Position numbers and translations under genes: made by a program. From Alicyclobacillus sp. ALC3 (GTDB lineage Bacteria > Bacillota > Bacilli > Alicyclobacillales > Alicyclobacillaceae), in assembly GCF_028751195.1 (NCBI RefSeq), contig NZ_CP066784.1, forward strand, positions 1,178,001 through 1,242,000: a stretch of 64,000 bases of DNA, read 5' to 3'. Positions 54,348 through 64,000 of the stretch are shown here, piece after piece (positions within the stretch are counted from its first letter, which is position 1; the number at the start of each line of letters is the position of its first letter). The notes under the pieces are model-generated. The model made no database searches. It had not been told where the DNA came from and saw nothing but the letters and a program-made list of their open reading frames with translations.

Positions 54348-55181
54348 CTACAGTCGGCCCGCGAAGACAACGAGAGCGCTCACGGCGAGGGCAATTGCAA
54401 GCAGCCACAAGTCGCGGGCGCTGCTCTTGAGCTCGACATAAGACGTGCGCTCTGCTCCTGGCACGTAGCCGCGCGCTTCCATTGCGAACACCAGGTCTTC
54501 TGCACGGTGCATCGCGGACAAAAAGAGCGGCAGCAGAATCGGAAACATCGACTTCGTTCGCTGCCAAACTTGCCATGGGCGGGCCGTGCCGAAATCGGCG
54601 CCACGCGAGGCCTGCGCCTTCATCAGCTTCTCCGCCTCTTCCGCGAACGTCGGTACAAACCGTAGTGCAATCGTCAGAATCAACGCCGACTCGTGCACCG
54701 GAAACCGCACCACGTGAAGCGGCCGAAGCAGTGACTCCACGGCGTGCGACAGGTCCGACAGTGTCGTCGAGAGAGTGAGCACGCTGATGAGAAAGACAAT
54801 GTCGACAAACCGCACGACCGACAGCACCGCGACAGTCAGACCGCCGGCGGTCACCGTCAACGGCCCCACATGCGCCAGCACTCGACTGTGTCCCGCGCCA
54901 GCGTAGAAAAACATTTCCAGCAGAAACAGCACGACGAGAATCCACAGCGCCGGCCGGATGCCGGAGAGCCCGTAGCGCAGCGGGATGCGGGAGACAGCCA
55001 GCAGAACGACGCTAAACATCAGCATGATGAGGTTCCCTACTAGCGTTGGTCCAAATGCGCTTGCGAGGACCACGAGCACAAATGTCGCGAGTTTGTAGCG
55101 CGCGTCCATGCGATGGATGACCGACCCGGTCGGTAAGTACTGCCCGATAGTGATGCGCCGGCTGAGTTCAGGAATCGGCAC
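54348..55181 (-). CDS. ecfT: ECF transporter transmembrane component EcfT
   Basis: The 277-residue scaffold protein linking the ATPase to S components. Coupling helices with the two Ala-Arg-Gly-type motifs are present: AQASRGADF and FAMEARGYVPG. The N-terminal SVIHRMDARYKLATFVLVVL is the usual EcfT start. It begins within the end of the ATPase gene (14-base overlap), consistent with coupling. Confidence 0.9.
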   Translation of the reverse strand: MPIPELSRRITIGQYLPTGSVIHRMDARYKLATFVLVVLASAFGPTLVGNLIMLMFSVVLLAVSRIPLRYGLSGIRPALWILVVLFLLEMFFYAGAGHSRVLAHVGPLTVTAGGLTVAVLSVVRFVDIVFLISVLTLSTTLSDLSHAVESLLRPLHVVRFPVHESALILTIALRFVPTFAEEAEKLMKAQASRGADFGTARPWQVWQRTKSMFPILLPLFLSAMHRAEDLVFAMEARGYVPGAERTSYVELKSSARDLWLLAIALAVSALVVFAGRL

Positions 55182-57108
55182 CAGACATCGCCTCCTTCCC
55201 GCAAGTCACAGCCCTGCACAGTTCTGCGAACGCGTCCGCCCGTGTCAACTGCACTGGCTCAAGTCGCGTCCCAGTCCTCGCCACCGCGCGTAGAAGCGCC
55301 ACCGTTTCGGGTTCGTCGAGGTGCAGTCCACGCAGTCGGTCAGGGTCCGCAAAGGCTGCGCGGGTCGGTTCGTCGAGCGCGACGCGCCCGTCGGCCATGA
55401 CCACCATGCGGTCAGCGAGACGCGCAACCTCTTCCATCTGGTGCGTGACAATCACCAGTGTCATGCCGTAGTCGTCGCGCAGCCGAACCAGGTTGGTGAG
55501 CAGTTCATCTCTTGCCTTTGGGTCAAGGCCGGCGGTCGGCTCGTCAAGCACCATGACCGACGGCCGTAGCGCAAGGACGCCCGCGATGGCGACTTTCCGC
55601 TTCTCGCCGCCGCTGAGCGCCTGAACCGGGCGGTCGCGCCAAGCAAAATCCAGCCCCACCCAATCCATCGCAAAACGCACGCGCTCGCGCACTTCGTCAA
55701 GCGAGTAACCGAACTGAAAGGGTCCGTAGGCAATTTCGTCGCCGATCAACGTCTCAAACAACTGGTCTTCCGGGTTTTGAAAGACGAGTCCAACCGTGCG
55801 GCGAACGCGTTTGATGTCTGCTTTGGGGTGCGACAGGTCCATCCCGTCCACGACAACCGATCCTGTTTGCGGCATCAGAAGGCCATTCAAGTGTTGAATG
55901 AGGGTGGATTTTCCGGACCCGGTTTGGCCGACAATGGCGACAATCTCGCCGCTTGAAATTGCGAGCGACACCGACGACAGCGCCGTCTGCGCCAGCGGAG
56001 TGCCTGCCATGTATGTGTGCGACACATCCCGCAGCACGATGACAGGTTTTGCCGTTTCCGGTTTCTGATCCCGGTCGCTGTGCGGGTCCGCCACCCCCGC
56101 CTGCTCTGGCAGGCTCACTGGCGGTAGCTGTGGTCGCCACGCTGTCCACGCGTTCGCAAACTCTTCTGTCGACAGCAGGTCTGCCGGCAGTTCTTGTGCT
56201 GCCCGTGCTGTCGCAAACGTACGGCGCAATCGCTCGGACAAGTCCGTCGTCAGCGGCACGTCGAGTCCGAGTCGTCGTACCGTTTCTACTTGTGCGAACA
56301 CATCGCGCGGTGTCCCTGCGAGAACGACTTGGCCACGCTCGAGCACGACAATACGGTCTGCTGACAACGCTTCTTCCATGTGATGCGTGATAGCGACAAC
56401 GGCCGTGCCGTGCTCGTGCAAGTCGCGCATCAAAGCCATCACCTCGCGCCGACCCTCGACGTCCAACATGCTCGTCGCTTCGTCGAAGATGACACAGTCG
56501 GGCTGCATCGCGATCACGCTGGCAATCGCGACTCTCTGCTTCTGCCCGCCGGACAGTTGGTGCGGACGGCGCCGCCGGTGCGTGTCCATGCCAACTCGCT
56601 GCAGAGCAGCTGTCACCCGCTCCAGCATGGTGTCGCGCGGCACCCCGTAGTTCTCCAGGCCAAACGCCACTTCTTCCTCTACGACCGTCGCAACCAGTTG
56701 GTTGTCCGGGTTCTGAAAGACCATGCCAACTCGCTGCCGAACCTCCCGCAGGTAGCTGCGGTTTGTCGTGATTCGTCCCTGCACCAGCACTTCGCCCGCG
56801 AGCGGGCGCATGAGTCCGTTCATCAGCTTCGCCAAAGTCGACTTGCCGCTGCCGTTGCGCCCCAGCACGGCGACAAACTCGCCTCGATGCACGTCAAGAG
56901 ACACGTGCTGAAGCACGTGTTCGGACGCGGGCGCGGTTTGCTCGGTGCGACTGCCGTCACCGCCTGGGTTGTCGCCAGGTCGGCGCGGGTACGCAAACGA
57001 GACATCGCGCACGGAAATCACTGGCAAGTGTGCGACAGCATCACGGTCGCTGGTCACGGCTGAAGGTGCGGCACGCTCCGCAAACTGTGGCGGCAAACTC
57101 CGCTCCAT
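55168..57108 (-). CDS. Fused ECF ATPases EcfA1-EcfA2
   Basis: A 646-residue protein holding two complete ABC ATPase domains of the CbiO type. First: Walker A GRNGSGKST (83-91), Q-loop FQNPDNQLVATVVEEEVAFG, signature LSGGQKQR, Walker B IFDEATSMLD. Second: Walker A GQTGSGKST, FQNPEDQLFETLIGDEIAYG, LSGGEKRK, and VLDEPTAGLD. These features match EcfA1 followed by EcfA2, which are separate genes in most Firmicutes. A linker of about 60 residues joins them. The start ATG at 57108 precedes a disordered 30-residue tail. Drives import via ecfT and S proteins. Confidence 0.92.
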   Translation of the reverse strand: MERSLPPQFAERAAPSAVTSDRDAVAHLPVISVRDVSFAYPRRPGDNPGGDGSRTEQTAPASEHVLQHVSLDVHRGEFVAVLGRNGSGKSTLAKLMNGLMRPLAGEVLVQGRITTNRSYLREVRQRVGMVFQNPDNQLVATVVEEEVAFGLENYGVPRDTMLERVTAALQRVGMDTHRRRRPHQLSGGQKQRVAIASVIAMQPDCVIFDEATSMLDVEGRREVMALMRDLHEHGTAVVAITHHMEEALSADRIVVLERGQVVLAGTPRDVFAQVETVRRLGLDVPLTTDLSERLRRTFATARAAQELPADLLSTEEFANAWTAWRPQLPPVSLPEQAGVADPHSDRDQKPETAKPVIVLRDVSHTYMAGTPLAQTALSSVSLAISSGEIVAIVGQTGSGKSTLIQHLNGLLMPQTGSVVVDGMDLSHPKADIKRVRRTVGLVFQNPEDQLFETLIGDEIAYGPFQFGYSLDEVRERVRFAMDWVGLDFAWRDRPVQALSGGEKRKVAIAGVLALRPSVMVLDEPTAGLDPKARDELLTNLVRLRDDYGMTLVIVTHQMEEVARLADRMVVMADGRVALDEPTRAAFADPDRLRGLHLDEPETVALLRAVARTGTRLEPVQLTRADAFAELCRAVTCGKEAMSGADS

Positions 57109-57159
57109 CGCCTCGTTCCCCTTCCGAAACCAAGTGTCAGTGCCCGTATTATCTGTGGG

Positions 57160-58947
57160 TCACTGCGTGATCCGCAAGAACTCCTTGGCGTCTGCGACCG
57201 TTACGTCGACGGCGCTCTGCCAGAAGTCCGGCTTGCGAATATCGACACCGAGGTGCTTGTGCACCAAATCCTCAACCGTCATGCGTCCGGTATCCCGCAG
57301 CAAGTCGACATAGCGGTCGGCAAAGCCAATTCCCTCTGTCTTCGCCCGAGCGTAAATCCCAGTGCTGAACAAATAACCAAAGGTGTACGGGAAGTTGTAG
57401 AAAGGCACACCTGTAGAGTAAAAATGCAGCTTTGATGCCCAAAACGTCGGGTGGTACTCAGACAGCGCATTGTGGTACGCGTCCTTCTGAGCTTGCTCCA
57501 TGAGCAAGCTAATTTCGTCCTCTGACAATAGACCAGCCCGCCTGCGGTCGTAAAAGCGCGTCTCAAACAAGAACCGCGAATGCAGGTTCATGAACATGTT
57601 AACGCTCTGTTGCACTTTGTCGTCGAGCAGGGCGACTCGCTCTGCATCGGTCTCTGCAGCGTTCACAGACGCATCCATGATAATTGTCTCGGCAAAGGTG
57701 GACGCCGTCTCCGCGACGTTCATGGCGTAGCCGCGCGCGAACTGCGGCAGGTCGCGCAGCACGTAGCTGTGGTAGGCATGGCCAATTTCATGCCCGAGCG
57801 TCGATACATTGTCAGCCGACCCGCCAAACGTCGCGAACACGCGAGACTCTTTCGTCACCGGGAACGATGTGCAGAAAGCGCCTGGACGCTTGCCGGGGCG
57901 GTCTTCTGCCTCAATCCAGCGCTGCTCAAAGCAGTGGTTTGCAAACGCCGCCAGGTCCGGGCTGAACTTGCCAAACTGCTCGACGATAAACGCGCGCGCG
58001 TCGTCATAACTGTAGGTCCGTGCAGGTCCAGGAATCGGCGCATCCAAGTCGTGCCACGACATTGCGGGCAGACCAAGCAGCTTCGCTTTGCGCGCCAGAT
58101 ACTCGACAAAGGGTGCCTTGTTCTGTTCAACGGTACCCCACATCGCCTCAAGAGTTTCCGCACTCATCCGGTTCATCGCGAGCGGTTCCGCGAGCACTGA
58201 ATCCCAGCCGCGGTGCTTATAGACTTGCAGACGGTGACCAGAGAGGTGATTGAGGATGTGGCCAAACAAGTCGGCGTGGCTCGACCAAGTCTCTTCCCAC
58301 CGTTTAAACAGCGGGACACGAACCGCTCGGTCAGGACTTTTCAGCTTGTTGGCCGCCTGTCCCATCGACAGTTCCAACGTTTCGCCGTGTTCTTCAAACG
58401 GGATGCTCATGCGCGAGACGACCGTGTAGTACATATCGCCCCACGCTTCGTAGCCATCGACGCTGAGGTCGGAAATCAGGACTTCGGCGTCCGTGGGCAG
58501 TTTCTTTTGTGCCGTGGTACGCCGTTCGTCCAGTGTGAACGCAATCGCTTGGAGCCCATCGTGGTGCAACAACGCTTGCCAATCGTTGTCCGAGATTTGC
58601 AGTAAAACACCGTCTACCACAGCCAGGACTGCGCGCTGTTGCGCCTGCACCTTCTTAACACGGCCCTCTAGCAGTTTCGCTGCCTTGTCCTTCATGTTCT
58701 GAGCGGTCAGACAGCCAACGAAGGAACTCGCCTGAATCATGCGCGCTCGCAAGTTCTGCACACTTCCCCAAAATGCCTCCCACTCGTCAGCGTGGGTAGT
58801 GGGTGACAACTTCGCTGCAGCCTCGCCGAGACGAGGAAAGTCCTGTTCGAGCTCATCCAAGAATGTCCGAAATTCAGAGGAGGCACTGCCTCCTGGAAAA
58901 ATTGACTCGAGGTCCCACTGCGGGTTAAGCGATTGTTGTTCAGCCAA
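57160..58947 (-). CDS. pepF: Oligoendopeptidase F-type M3 metallopeptidase
   Basis: A zinc endopeptidase for short peptides. The 595 residues include the active site HEIGH in STLGHEIGHAYHSYV (roughly 390) and the third ligand Glu in NVAETASTFAE 25 residues on, plus the family's C-terminal FYNFPYTFGYLFSTGIY block. The N-terminus carries LNPQWDLESIFPGG, normal for this group. TTG at 58947, downstream of AGAGGAG, is chosen; GTG 58980 lies upstream of that site. Likely cytoplasmic. Confidence 0.92.
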   Translation of the reverse strand: MAEQQSLNPQWDLESIFPGGSASSEFRTFLDELEQDFPRLGEAAAKLSPTTHADEWEAFWGSVQNLRARMIQASSFVGCLTAQNMKDKAAKLLEGRVKKVQAQQRAVLAVVDGVLLQISDNDWQALLHHDGLQAIAFTLDERRTTAQKKLPTDAEVLISDLSVDGYEAWGDMYYTVVSRMSIPFEEHGETLELSMGQAANKLKSPDRAVRVPLFKRWEETWSSHADLFGHILNHLSGHRLQVYKHRGWDSVLAEPLAMNRMSAETLEAMWGTVEQNKAPFVEYLARKAKLLGLPAMSWHDLDAPIPGPARTYSYDDARAFIVEQFGKFSPDLAAFANHCFEQRWIEAEDRPGKRPGAFCTSFPVTKESRVFATFGGSADNVSTLGHEIGHAYHSYVLRDLPQFARGYAMNVAETASTFAETIIMDASVNAAETDAERVALLDDKVQQSVNMFMNLHSRFLFETRFYDRRRAGLLSEDEISLLMEQAQKDAYHNALSEYHPTFWASKLHFYSTGVPFYNFPYTFGYLFSTGIYARAKTEGIGFADRYVDLLRDTGRMTVEDLVHKHLGVDIRKPDFWQSAVDVTVADAKEFLRITQ

Positions 58948-59038
58948 CGGTTTCTCAGCTCCTCTAATGCCAAAAGTCACTGTCCAAAGCGTACCACTGT
59001 GGCGAATAATTCACCACAGATGTGCTGTTGGCGGCGTC

Positions 59039-59067
59039 TTGTCCCACTTTCGGACGAGTGTTAGAAT
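59039..59067 (+). promoter_or_regulatory. Candidate promoter of the LysR gene
   Basis: TTGTCC (59039-59044) and TAGAAT (59062-59067) are 17 bases apart. The expected start near 59074 favours the ATG at 59121 over that at 59070. Confidence 0.4.
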
Positions 59068-59120
59068 TCATGCGAATCAAGCGTGTAGAGCAATTTAACG
59101 ACGACGGGGGCTCGTACTTC

Positions 59121-60002
59121 ATGGAGACCAAGGACATCCAGTTGTTTCTCGCAATCGCTCGCATTGGGTCGCTCTCCCGGACTGCGGAACAGTTGTTCAT
59201 GTCGCAGTCCACTGTCACGACCCGTTTGCAGCGACTCGAGCACGCTGTCGGCTACACGCTGTTCGACCGGCGACCAGACGGCGTCAAACTAACGGTGAAC
59301 GGCGAACGGTTTTTGCAATTGGCGGAGCGTATGACGGCTATCGAAACCAAGATGACGCAGCCTGTCACAGCGAGCGAGCCGATTTTACGCGTGATGTCAG
59401 GCCGCGCTTTTGTCTCAACCGACGTCCCCGCGTGTTTGTCGCGCATGCTCAAGCACGAAAACGTTCGCCTAGAGGTTCGCATGGGCTTGTACGACGAGAT
59501 GAAAGACGCGCTGCTCGCGGACCAAGTGGACTTTTGCTTTATGGGCGAACCAATCTACCACCCGCACATCCGCCTACTCGAGTTCGAGCCGGACGTGATC
59601 GATTTAATCGTGCCAAAGGGCCATTACTGGACTCACGACTTCCCGGGCATTCGTGGCCTTCATCATGCCCCGTTCATCGCCTTCGCCCGCGACGACGCCC
59701 CGTTTCGCAAGCGTGTGATGGGACTGCTTGCCAAAGTCGGCGTATACCCGAAAGTCCGCATGGAGCTAGACAGCATCGACGGTATCAAGGCTATGGTCGG
59801 CCATGGCCTCGGTGTCTCTTGCCTGCCGCGGCGGACTCTGCATGATGCCGAAGAAAAAGGGTACGTTCGAATTCCACTTTCCGACCCCGCTTGGGTACGG
59901 CCTACCTTCCTCATCTACCGCGAAAACCTCGAAAGTGACCCGATTGCCGAGCGCTTCATCCGTGTCGTGACAAACCACTACGAGCAAACCAAGCAGAATT
60001 AA
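59121..60002 (+). CDS. LysR-family transcriptional regulator
   Basis: A 293-residue activator-type regulator. The N-terminal winged helix begins directly with METKDIQLFLAIARIGSLSR and the HTH follows (AEQLFMSQSTVTTRLQRLEH); the rest is a periplasmic-binding-like effector domain. It is divergent from pepF and convergent with the M20 peptidase, so either could be its target; LysR regulators often control the divergent neighbour. The ATG at 59121 is chosen because the HTH starts there. Confidence 0.9.
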   Translation: METKDIQLFLAIARIGSLSRTAEQLFMSQSTVTTRLQRLEHAVGYTLFDRRPDGVKLTVNGERFLQLAERMTAIETKMTQPVTASEPILRVMSGRAFVSTDVPACLSRMLKHENVRLEVRMGLYDEMKDALLADQVDFCFMGEPIYHPHIRLLEFEPDVIDLIVPKGHYWTHDFPGIRGLHHAPFIAFARDDAPFRKRVMGLLAKVGVYPKVRMELDSIDGIKAMVGHGLGVSCLPRRTLHDAEEKGYVRIPLSDPAWVRPTFLIYRENLESDPIAERFIRVVTNHYEQTKQN

Positions 60003-60042
60003 ACGCGCAAGAGCAAGCCATGAACACCCGCACCTGCGACTG

Positions 60043-61602
60043 TCAGTCCGCAGCGAGGCGCTGCGACAGCCAGGCCAACAGAACGGGCAAACGGCCAAAG
60101 GTATACTCTGCGTCTACACATTCGTCCGGTTGATGAGCGCCCGTACCATATGTGCCGACCATGAGCACTGGCAACGCTCGCAGCGGCGCCGGTGAAGCCG
60201 TGTACAGAGACGGGAAGTTGCGTCGGAACGCTGGGTCGTCCCAGTCCGGGGAAGGCGTCAGAAAGCTCAGGTCAGAGATGTACGGAAAGTACCGATGCAA
60301 AGCGAACGTCTCGCCAGTCTCTCCGGTAAACGTGGCGAGCGCGGTTGTCAGCCGGTTTCGCACGAGAATACCACTGTTCACCTTCGGCACTAGCCCATTC
60401 GCGAAATAGACCACGACAGCCGGACCCGAGCGGCCGCTCTTGTGTAGGAGGTGCTCCGTGATCAGCCGACAGCGCTCGCGCAGGTCCTGACTCAATGTGA
60501 GTGAGTCGGCAAAGGTGCGAACCTCGCTTTGGGTCGCTTGCCCGACTTCTTCCCAGAGGTCTTGGAACGTCAGCACTGGGATATCTGCAGCGACCACATC
60601 CGGATGTGACTCCTGTACGTCCGTCACCGCCAACCGCACAGTCTCGAAGAACAGCTCAAGTTGCTCGGCAGGACTTTTTTGCATGTGAAACAGATTGTAG
60701 TAGGCAGACGCCGACAAAGCCGTCTGTACGTCGTAGCCTGGTTTGTCGTCACGCTGGTGCAGACAAACCGGGTAGGGGCTCAGTTCACCGTCATCTTCAT
60801 CGCAAAGTGCCTTGTTGTAGACAACGCGATTGGTGATGGCAGCGACGACAAGGTTCGGATCAAGTCCATTGTGCGGCTCCGCGGCATGACTCGGCACACC
60901 GCGTACATAGACTGCCGGAAGGAGCTTGCCGATGCTGCCAAGGTAGATGTGACGAGCGCCGCCGTCACCCGCCTGCCAACTGGTGTAGTCCGTGTTGATC
61001 GCAGCCTGCAGCGCAATCCCCTCTGCGGGCAAGTAGTCGCGCAGCCAAGCAGCGAGCGTCTTGACCCCGAGTGAACCCACTTCTTCGTCAGGTGTGGCCG
61101 AAAAGAACACGTCCGTCTCCGGTCCCTGCTCAGCTAGTGCCTCAAACGCCGTCAAGGCAGCCGCGACGCCGGATTTCATGTCCAGCACACCGCGTCCAAA
61201 CAACCATTTCCCGGACCTCGCCCGCTGTGCCGCAACGGCCCCAAATACGCCTGATTTGACTTCCTCCGTTAACTCGAGTGGTCGAAACGCAAGGGACTCC
61301 AAGGCCCCAAAGTCGGACGTCCCGACCGTGTCCGTGTGTCCGAACAAAAGCACACCACGACGCGCTTGGGAATCGGCAGTTCTGTTTCTGGACCGCGCTG
61401 ACATGTGCGCAATCAGTACGGGTCGGAACAGCGGGTCATCGACGGCAGGCACTAGGAACAACTTCATGTAACCAGCGCGGTACGCACTGTGCCGCATCAG
61501 ACGGTGATGCAAATATTCAACGATTGCGGACTCACCTGGGGTTCCATTGACTGAAGGCATTGCCACCAAGTCTAGTGTCAACTGCCGTGTCGCCTCGTAC
61601 AT
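60043..61602 (-). CDS. M20-family peptidase, RocB-like
   Basis: A 519-residue zinc-dependent hydrolase of the M20 clan. The metal site is visible: FGHTDTVG (His and Asp), RGVLDMKSG (bridging Asp), and SATPDEEVGSLGVK (catalytic and metal Glu). The length, the N-terminal VAMPSVNGTPGE and the long insert with the RDDKPGYDVQTALSA block match Bacillus RocB, thought to act in arginine or peptide use. Exact substrate unknown. Convergent with the LysR gene. Confidence 0.85.
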   Translation of the reverse strand: MYEATRQLTLDLVAMPSVNGTPGESAIVEYLHHRLMRHSAYRAGYMKLFLVPAVDDPLFRPVLIAHMSARSRNRTADSQARRGVLLFGHTDTVGTSDFGALESLAFRPLELTEEVKSGVFGAVAAQRARSGKWLFGRGVLDMKSGVAAALTAFEALAEQGPETDVFFSATPDEEVGSLGVKTLAAWLRDYLPAEGIALQAAINTDYTSWQAGDGGARHIYLGSIGKLLPAVYVRGVPSHAAEPHNGLDPNLVVAAITNRVVYNKALCDEDDGELSPYPVCLHQRDDKPGYDVQTALSASAYYNLFHMQKSPAEQLELFFETVRLAVTDVQESHPDVVAADIPVLTFQDLWEEVGQATQSEVRTFADSLTLSQDLRERCRLITEHLLHKSGRSGPAVVVYFANGLVPKVNSGILVRNRLTTALATFTGETGETFALHRYFPYISDLSFLTPSPDWDDPAFRRNFPSLYTASPAPLRALPVLMVGTYGTGAHQPDECVDAEYTFGRLPVLLAWLSQRLAAD

Positions 61603-61781
61603 CCTGGCACCGCCTCCCCGTATTGCCCACGAGTATAGCGCAGTTGCGAGAACGCTGGTAGAGAGTGTCTACCCAAGCAGTCCCAGGACCTCCCTACTGC
61701 GCTACAATGGAGCGAGGGAAACCGCGAAGGGCGCAGAGTTCACAGTAAACTTTGAAGAATTCTCATTCTGGAGGTGCAGTG

Positions 61782-62996
61782 ATGGAGTCCCTGTTTTCCG
61801 ATCAGATGCGATTGAACCCGTTCCCGTTGTACCGGCAACTACGTGACCACAAGCCGGTTTTTTACCTCGACCCACCCGGTGTGTGGACGGTGTTTCGCTT
61901 CGACGATGTCAAAGCGGTTCTTTCTGATCACGCTCGCTTTTCGTCCTCGTATGGACCTCGCCAAGCCGCTTCTGACGCCACAGAGAGCGCCTTGCAAGGC
62001 GGCGTGGGTCCTGCTGAGCGCGCACGCCAAGGTTCGGTCCTAATCACGACCGATCCGCCTCGTCACACAGACCTCCGCTCTCTCGTCAACCGGGCGTTTA
62101 CTCCGCGCGCGGTGGCAGCGCTCGAACCGCGTATCGAGGCCATTGCCCACGAGCTGCTCGACAAGGTTGCAGGAGACGGGCGGATGGACATCGTCGGGGA
62201 CTTCGCCTATCCCTTGCCGGTCATCGTGATCGCGGAGTTACTCGGCATTCCTGCGAAGGACCGGGACAAGTTCAAACACTGGTCAGACGAGGTCGTGGCA
62301 TCTGCAGACCGCATGGTCGGCGGTGAGGCCGCCGGGTCGCAACAGGCCCACGAAGAGATGAACGCTTATTTCCGGGGGATTATTGAAGAACGCCAGCGCG
62401 CGCCAGAAGACGACCTGGTGTCCGCGCTGTTACAGGCGCAAGACGGCGAGCACAAGCTGTCGGAGGGCGACATCTTGGCGCTCTGTTGGCTGCTCCTCGT
62501 CGCAGGAAACGAGACGACCACCAACTTGATTGGCAACGCAGTGCGGACCTTACTCGAACACGAAGAGGCGTTCGCACTCGTGCGCGAACACCCCACGCTG
62601 CTTTCTGGCGCAATCGAAGAGACACTGCGCTTGCGCTCGCCCATCCAGGCGATGTTCCGCCGGGCTGTCGAAGACGTCACCATTTCCGGTCAGGTCATTC
62701 CAAAGGACGCGCACGTCGTCGCGTTCATCGGGTCGGCCAATCGGGATGAGCGTCAATTTGCCGACCCCGATTTGTTTGACATCACCCGCACTCCGAATCC
62801 GCACATCGCGTTCGGACACGGCATTCATTTCTGCCTCGGCGCCCCGCTTGCCAGGCTGGAAGCGAAAGTTGCCTTGACCGTGCTGATGGAGCGGTTTTCA
62901 AGCTGGCAACTGGTCCGCGATTTTGAGCTCACGCCCGCGCGCGGCTTTATCGTGCATGGCGTCACAGAACTGCCGATGACGTTTACATCTCGGTGA
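61782..62996 (+). CDS. Cytochrome P450
   Basis: A 404-residue soluble bacterial P450 (CYP107-like). The heme-binding loop [17 protein letters not shown] carries the axial Cys351; the I-helix oxygen motif AGNETT is at 241-246, and the K-helix ExxR at Glu280-Arg283. The ATG at 61782 has GGAGGTG seven bases upstream; ten extra codons upstream are rejected. No ferredoxin or reductase is next to it, so electron donors lie elsewhere. Its last 14 bases overlap the convergent CoA-transferase gene. Substrate unknown; fatty acid or terpenoid are plausible. Confidence 0.93.
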   Translation: MESLFSDQMRLNPFPLYRQLRDHKPVFYLDPPGVWTVFRFDDVKAVLSDHARFSSSYGPRQAASDATESALQGGVGPAERARQGSVLITTDPPRHTDLRSLVNRAFTPRAVAALEPRIEAIAHELLDKVAGDGRMDIVGDFAYPLPVIVIAELLGIPAKDRDKFKHWSDEVVASADRMVGGEAAGSQQAHEEMNAYFRGIIEERQRAPEDDLVSALLQAQDGEHKLSEGDILALCWLLLVAGNETTTNLIGNAVRTLLEHEEAFALVREHPTLLSGAIEETLRLRSPIQAMFRRAVEDVTISGQVIPKDAHVVAFIGSANRDERQFADPDLFDITRTPNPHIAFGHGIHFCLGAPLARLEAKVALTVLMERFSSWQLVRDFELTPARGFIVHGVTELPMTFTSR

Positions 62997-63633
62997 CAGT
63001 CTCCGCCGTGGTGAACGATGCCTCGGTGAGGCCACGAATCTCCTCGACCGTGTGGCCAGACGCAACTTCCCGCAGGACGAGGCCGTTTGGTGTGCAGTCG
63101 AAAACGGCGTAGTCGGTGATGATGCGGTGTACGACGCCTTTGCCCGTCAGCGGCAGCCGGCATTCCTTCAACACTTTCGGCTCGCCTTTCTTGTTGACGT
63201 GTTCCATCGTGACAACGACACGCTTGGCGCCGTGCACCAAATCCATCGCGCCGCCCATCCCTTTGATCATTTTGCCAGGGATCATCCAGTTCGCGAGGTC
63301 TCCCGTTTCCGAGACCTCCATGGCGCCTAAAATGGCGAGGTCGATGTGCCCACCGCGAATCATGCTAAACGACTCCGCACTGTCAAAGAACGCGCCGCCT
63401 GTACGCAGCGTGACAGTCTCCTTGCCCGCGTTGATGAGGTCGGGATCGACTTCAGCTTCGCTCGGGTACGGACCAATGCCGAGCATGCCGTTCTCAGACT
63501 GCAAAAATACTTCAACGTCGTCCGGAATGACGTTCGCCACCAAAGTCGGCATGCCAATGCCGAGGTTGACGTAGAACCCGTCCTGCACTTCTTTGGCTGC
63601 GCGAGCGATAATCTGGTCTCTCGTCAGTGGCAT
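62983..63633 (-). CDS. scoB: 3-oxoacid CoA-transferase subunit B
   Basis: Transfers CoA from succinyl-CoA to a 3-oxo acid, in ketone-body or fatty-acid breakdown. The 216 residues have [15 protein letters not shown], the active-site Glu motif SENGMLGIG (about residue 47), [15 protein letters not shown] and [16 protein letters not shown], all typical of ScoB/AtoA. It follows the A subunit with an 83-base gap. GAGAGGATG precedes the ATG. Confidence 0.94.
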   Translation of the reverse strand: MPLTRDQIIARAAKEVQDGFYVNLGIGMPTLVANVIPDDVEVFLQSENGMLGIGPYPSEAEVDPDLINAGKETVTLRTGGAFFDSAESFSMIRGGHIDLAILGAMEVSETGDLANWMIPGKMIKGMGGAMDLVHGAKRVVVTMEHVNKKGEPKVLKECRLPLTGKGVVHRIITDYAVFDCTPNGLVLREVASGHTVEEIRGLTEASFTTAETVTEM

Positions 63634-63716
63634 CTATCTTCATCCTCTCGAAACGTCTTCGCTATGGTTTCACTCATGGTTTGCCTCCAACCGCAGAGTG
63701 CAAAGGGCATTTTGTC

Positions 63717-64000
63717 TCAGCCGCGAGTAGTCCGCCGTTCGATGCGCTTCTCGTAATGGTCTCCGACCACGACGCGTTGCACGTAGATGCCCGGTGTATG
63801 GATGGAGTTTGCGTCTAGTTCGCCTGGCTCAACAAGTTCCTCGACCTCGACAATTGTCACTTTTGCCGCCGCACACATCATCGGGTTGAAGTTGCGCGCC
63901 GTTTCACGGTAAATGACGTTTCCGTAGCGGTCCGCCTTCCAGCCCTTGACGAGCGCAAAGTCGCCCCTGATGCCCTGCTCGAGCAGGTACTCACGACCGT
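63717..64000 (-). CDS. scoA: 3-oxoacid CoA-transferase subunit A, 3' part only
   Basis: The C-terminal 94 residues of the alpha subunit are in the window: GREYLLEQGIRGDFALVKGW, NVIYRETARNFNPMMCAAA, TIVEVEELVEPGELDANSIH, and PGIYVQRVV. This matches the end of ScoA. The start is beyond base 64000. Confidence 0.93.
   Translation of the reverse strand, partial: GREYLLEQGIRGDFALVKGWKADRYGNVIYRETARNFNPMMCAAAKVTIVEVEELVEPGELDANSIHTPGIYVQRVVVGDHYEKRIERRTTRG

Overview
This 64 kb window reads as chromosomal DNA of a Gram-positive, probably spore-forming member of the Bacillota. The best guess is the Alicyclobacillaceae. Support for this: strong Shine-Dalgarno sites of the AGGAGG type, frequent GTG and TTG starts, a YtpB-type C35 terpene synthase homologue, a SinI-like anti-repressor, SAM-I and c-di-GMP-I riboswitches of the Firmicutes type, and close Bacillus-like relatives (FadH, PcrA, MnmA, oligoendopeptidase F, DynA-like dynamins). 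The genus is an inference. No rRNA, tRNA, CRISPR array or prophage was seen.

Layout. 1-2.6 kb: 3' part of a copper P-type ATPase, then a promoter, a c-di-GMP-I riboswitch and a 58-residue SinI-like protein, followed by a small Cys-rich protein. 2.6-6 kb: an FTR1 iron permease with its own promoter, a DtxR-like dyad and a microsatellite leader; an IS1634-type transposase remnant; four copies of a 244-bp repeat made from the 5' end of that element; and a collapsed lysine 5,6-aminomutase beta-subunit gene carrying an octanucleotide expansion. 6-12 kb: a small XRE regulator, two single-pass membrane proteins, a FadH-type reductase, a YfhO-family membrane protein and an HtrA protease. 12-24 kb: two adjacent dynamin-like GTPases (a split DynA), the YtpB homologue behind an unusual pair of alternative hairpins, and housekeeping genes (folB, OsmC family, YihY, RluA, NifU, tag, GNAT). 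24-34 kb: pcrA, an acyl-CoA synthetase, a PIG-L deacetylase, and a complete methionine operon (promoter, SAM-I riboswitch, terminator, metY, metX, hom).

34-44 kb: an ABC transporter with a fused double permease and an ATPase with a C-terminal extension, a repeat-rich gap with an AAA ATPase remnant, a glycosyltransferase plus Nudix pair, and a fatty-acid-type group (acyl-CoA synthetase, acyl-CoA dehydrogenase, MFS). 44-52.5 kb: M32 carboxypeptidase, phosphodiester glycosidase, rhodanese, a ThyX-like protein of unknown function, mnmA and an M29 aminopeptidase. 52.5-53.5 kb: about 1 kb without genes, holding ten copies of a perfect 23-bp palindrome at exactly 41-bp spacing. 53.5-64 kb: an ECF vitamin-type transporter (S, T and a fused double ATPase), oligoendopeptidase F, a LysR regulator, a RocB-like M20 peptidase, a cytochrome P450, and a CoA-transferase pair that runs off the window.

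The genes suggest a heterotroph living on peptides and fatty acids (several metallopeptidases, acyl-CoA metabolism) with methionine synthesis under SAM control. The repeat islands coincide with gene remnants, suggesting local gene decay and slippage-prone DNA. The most interesting regulatory unit is the c-di-GMP riboswitch placed directly before a SinI-like anti-repressor.
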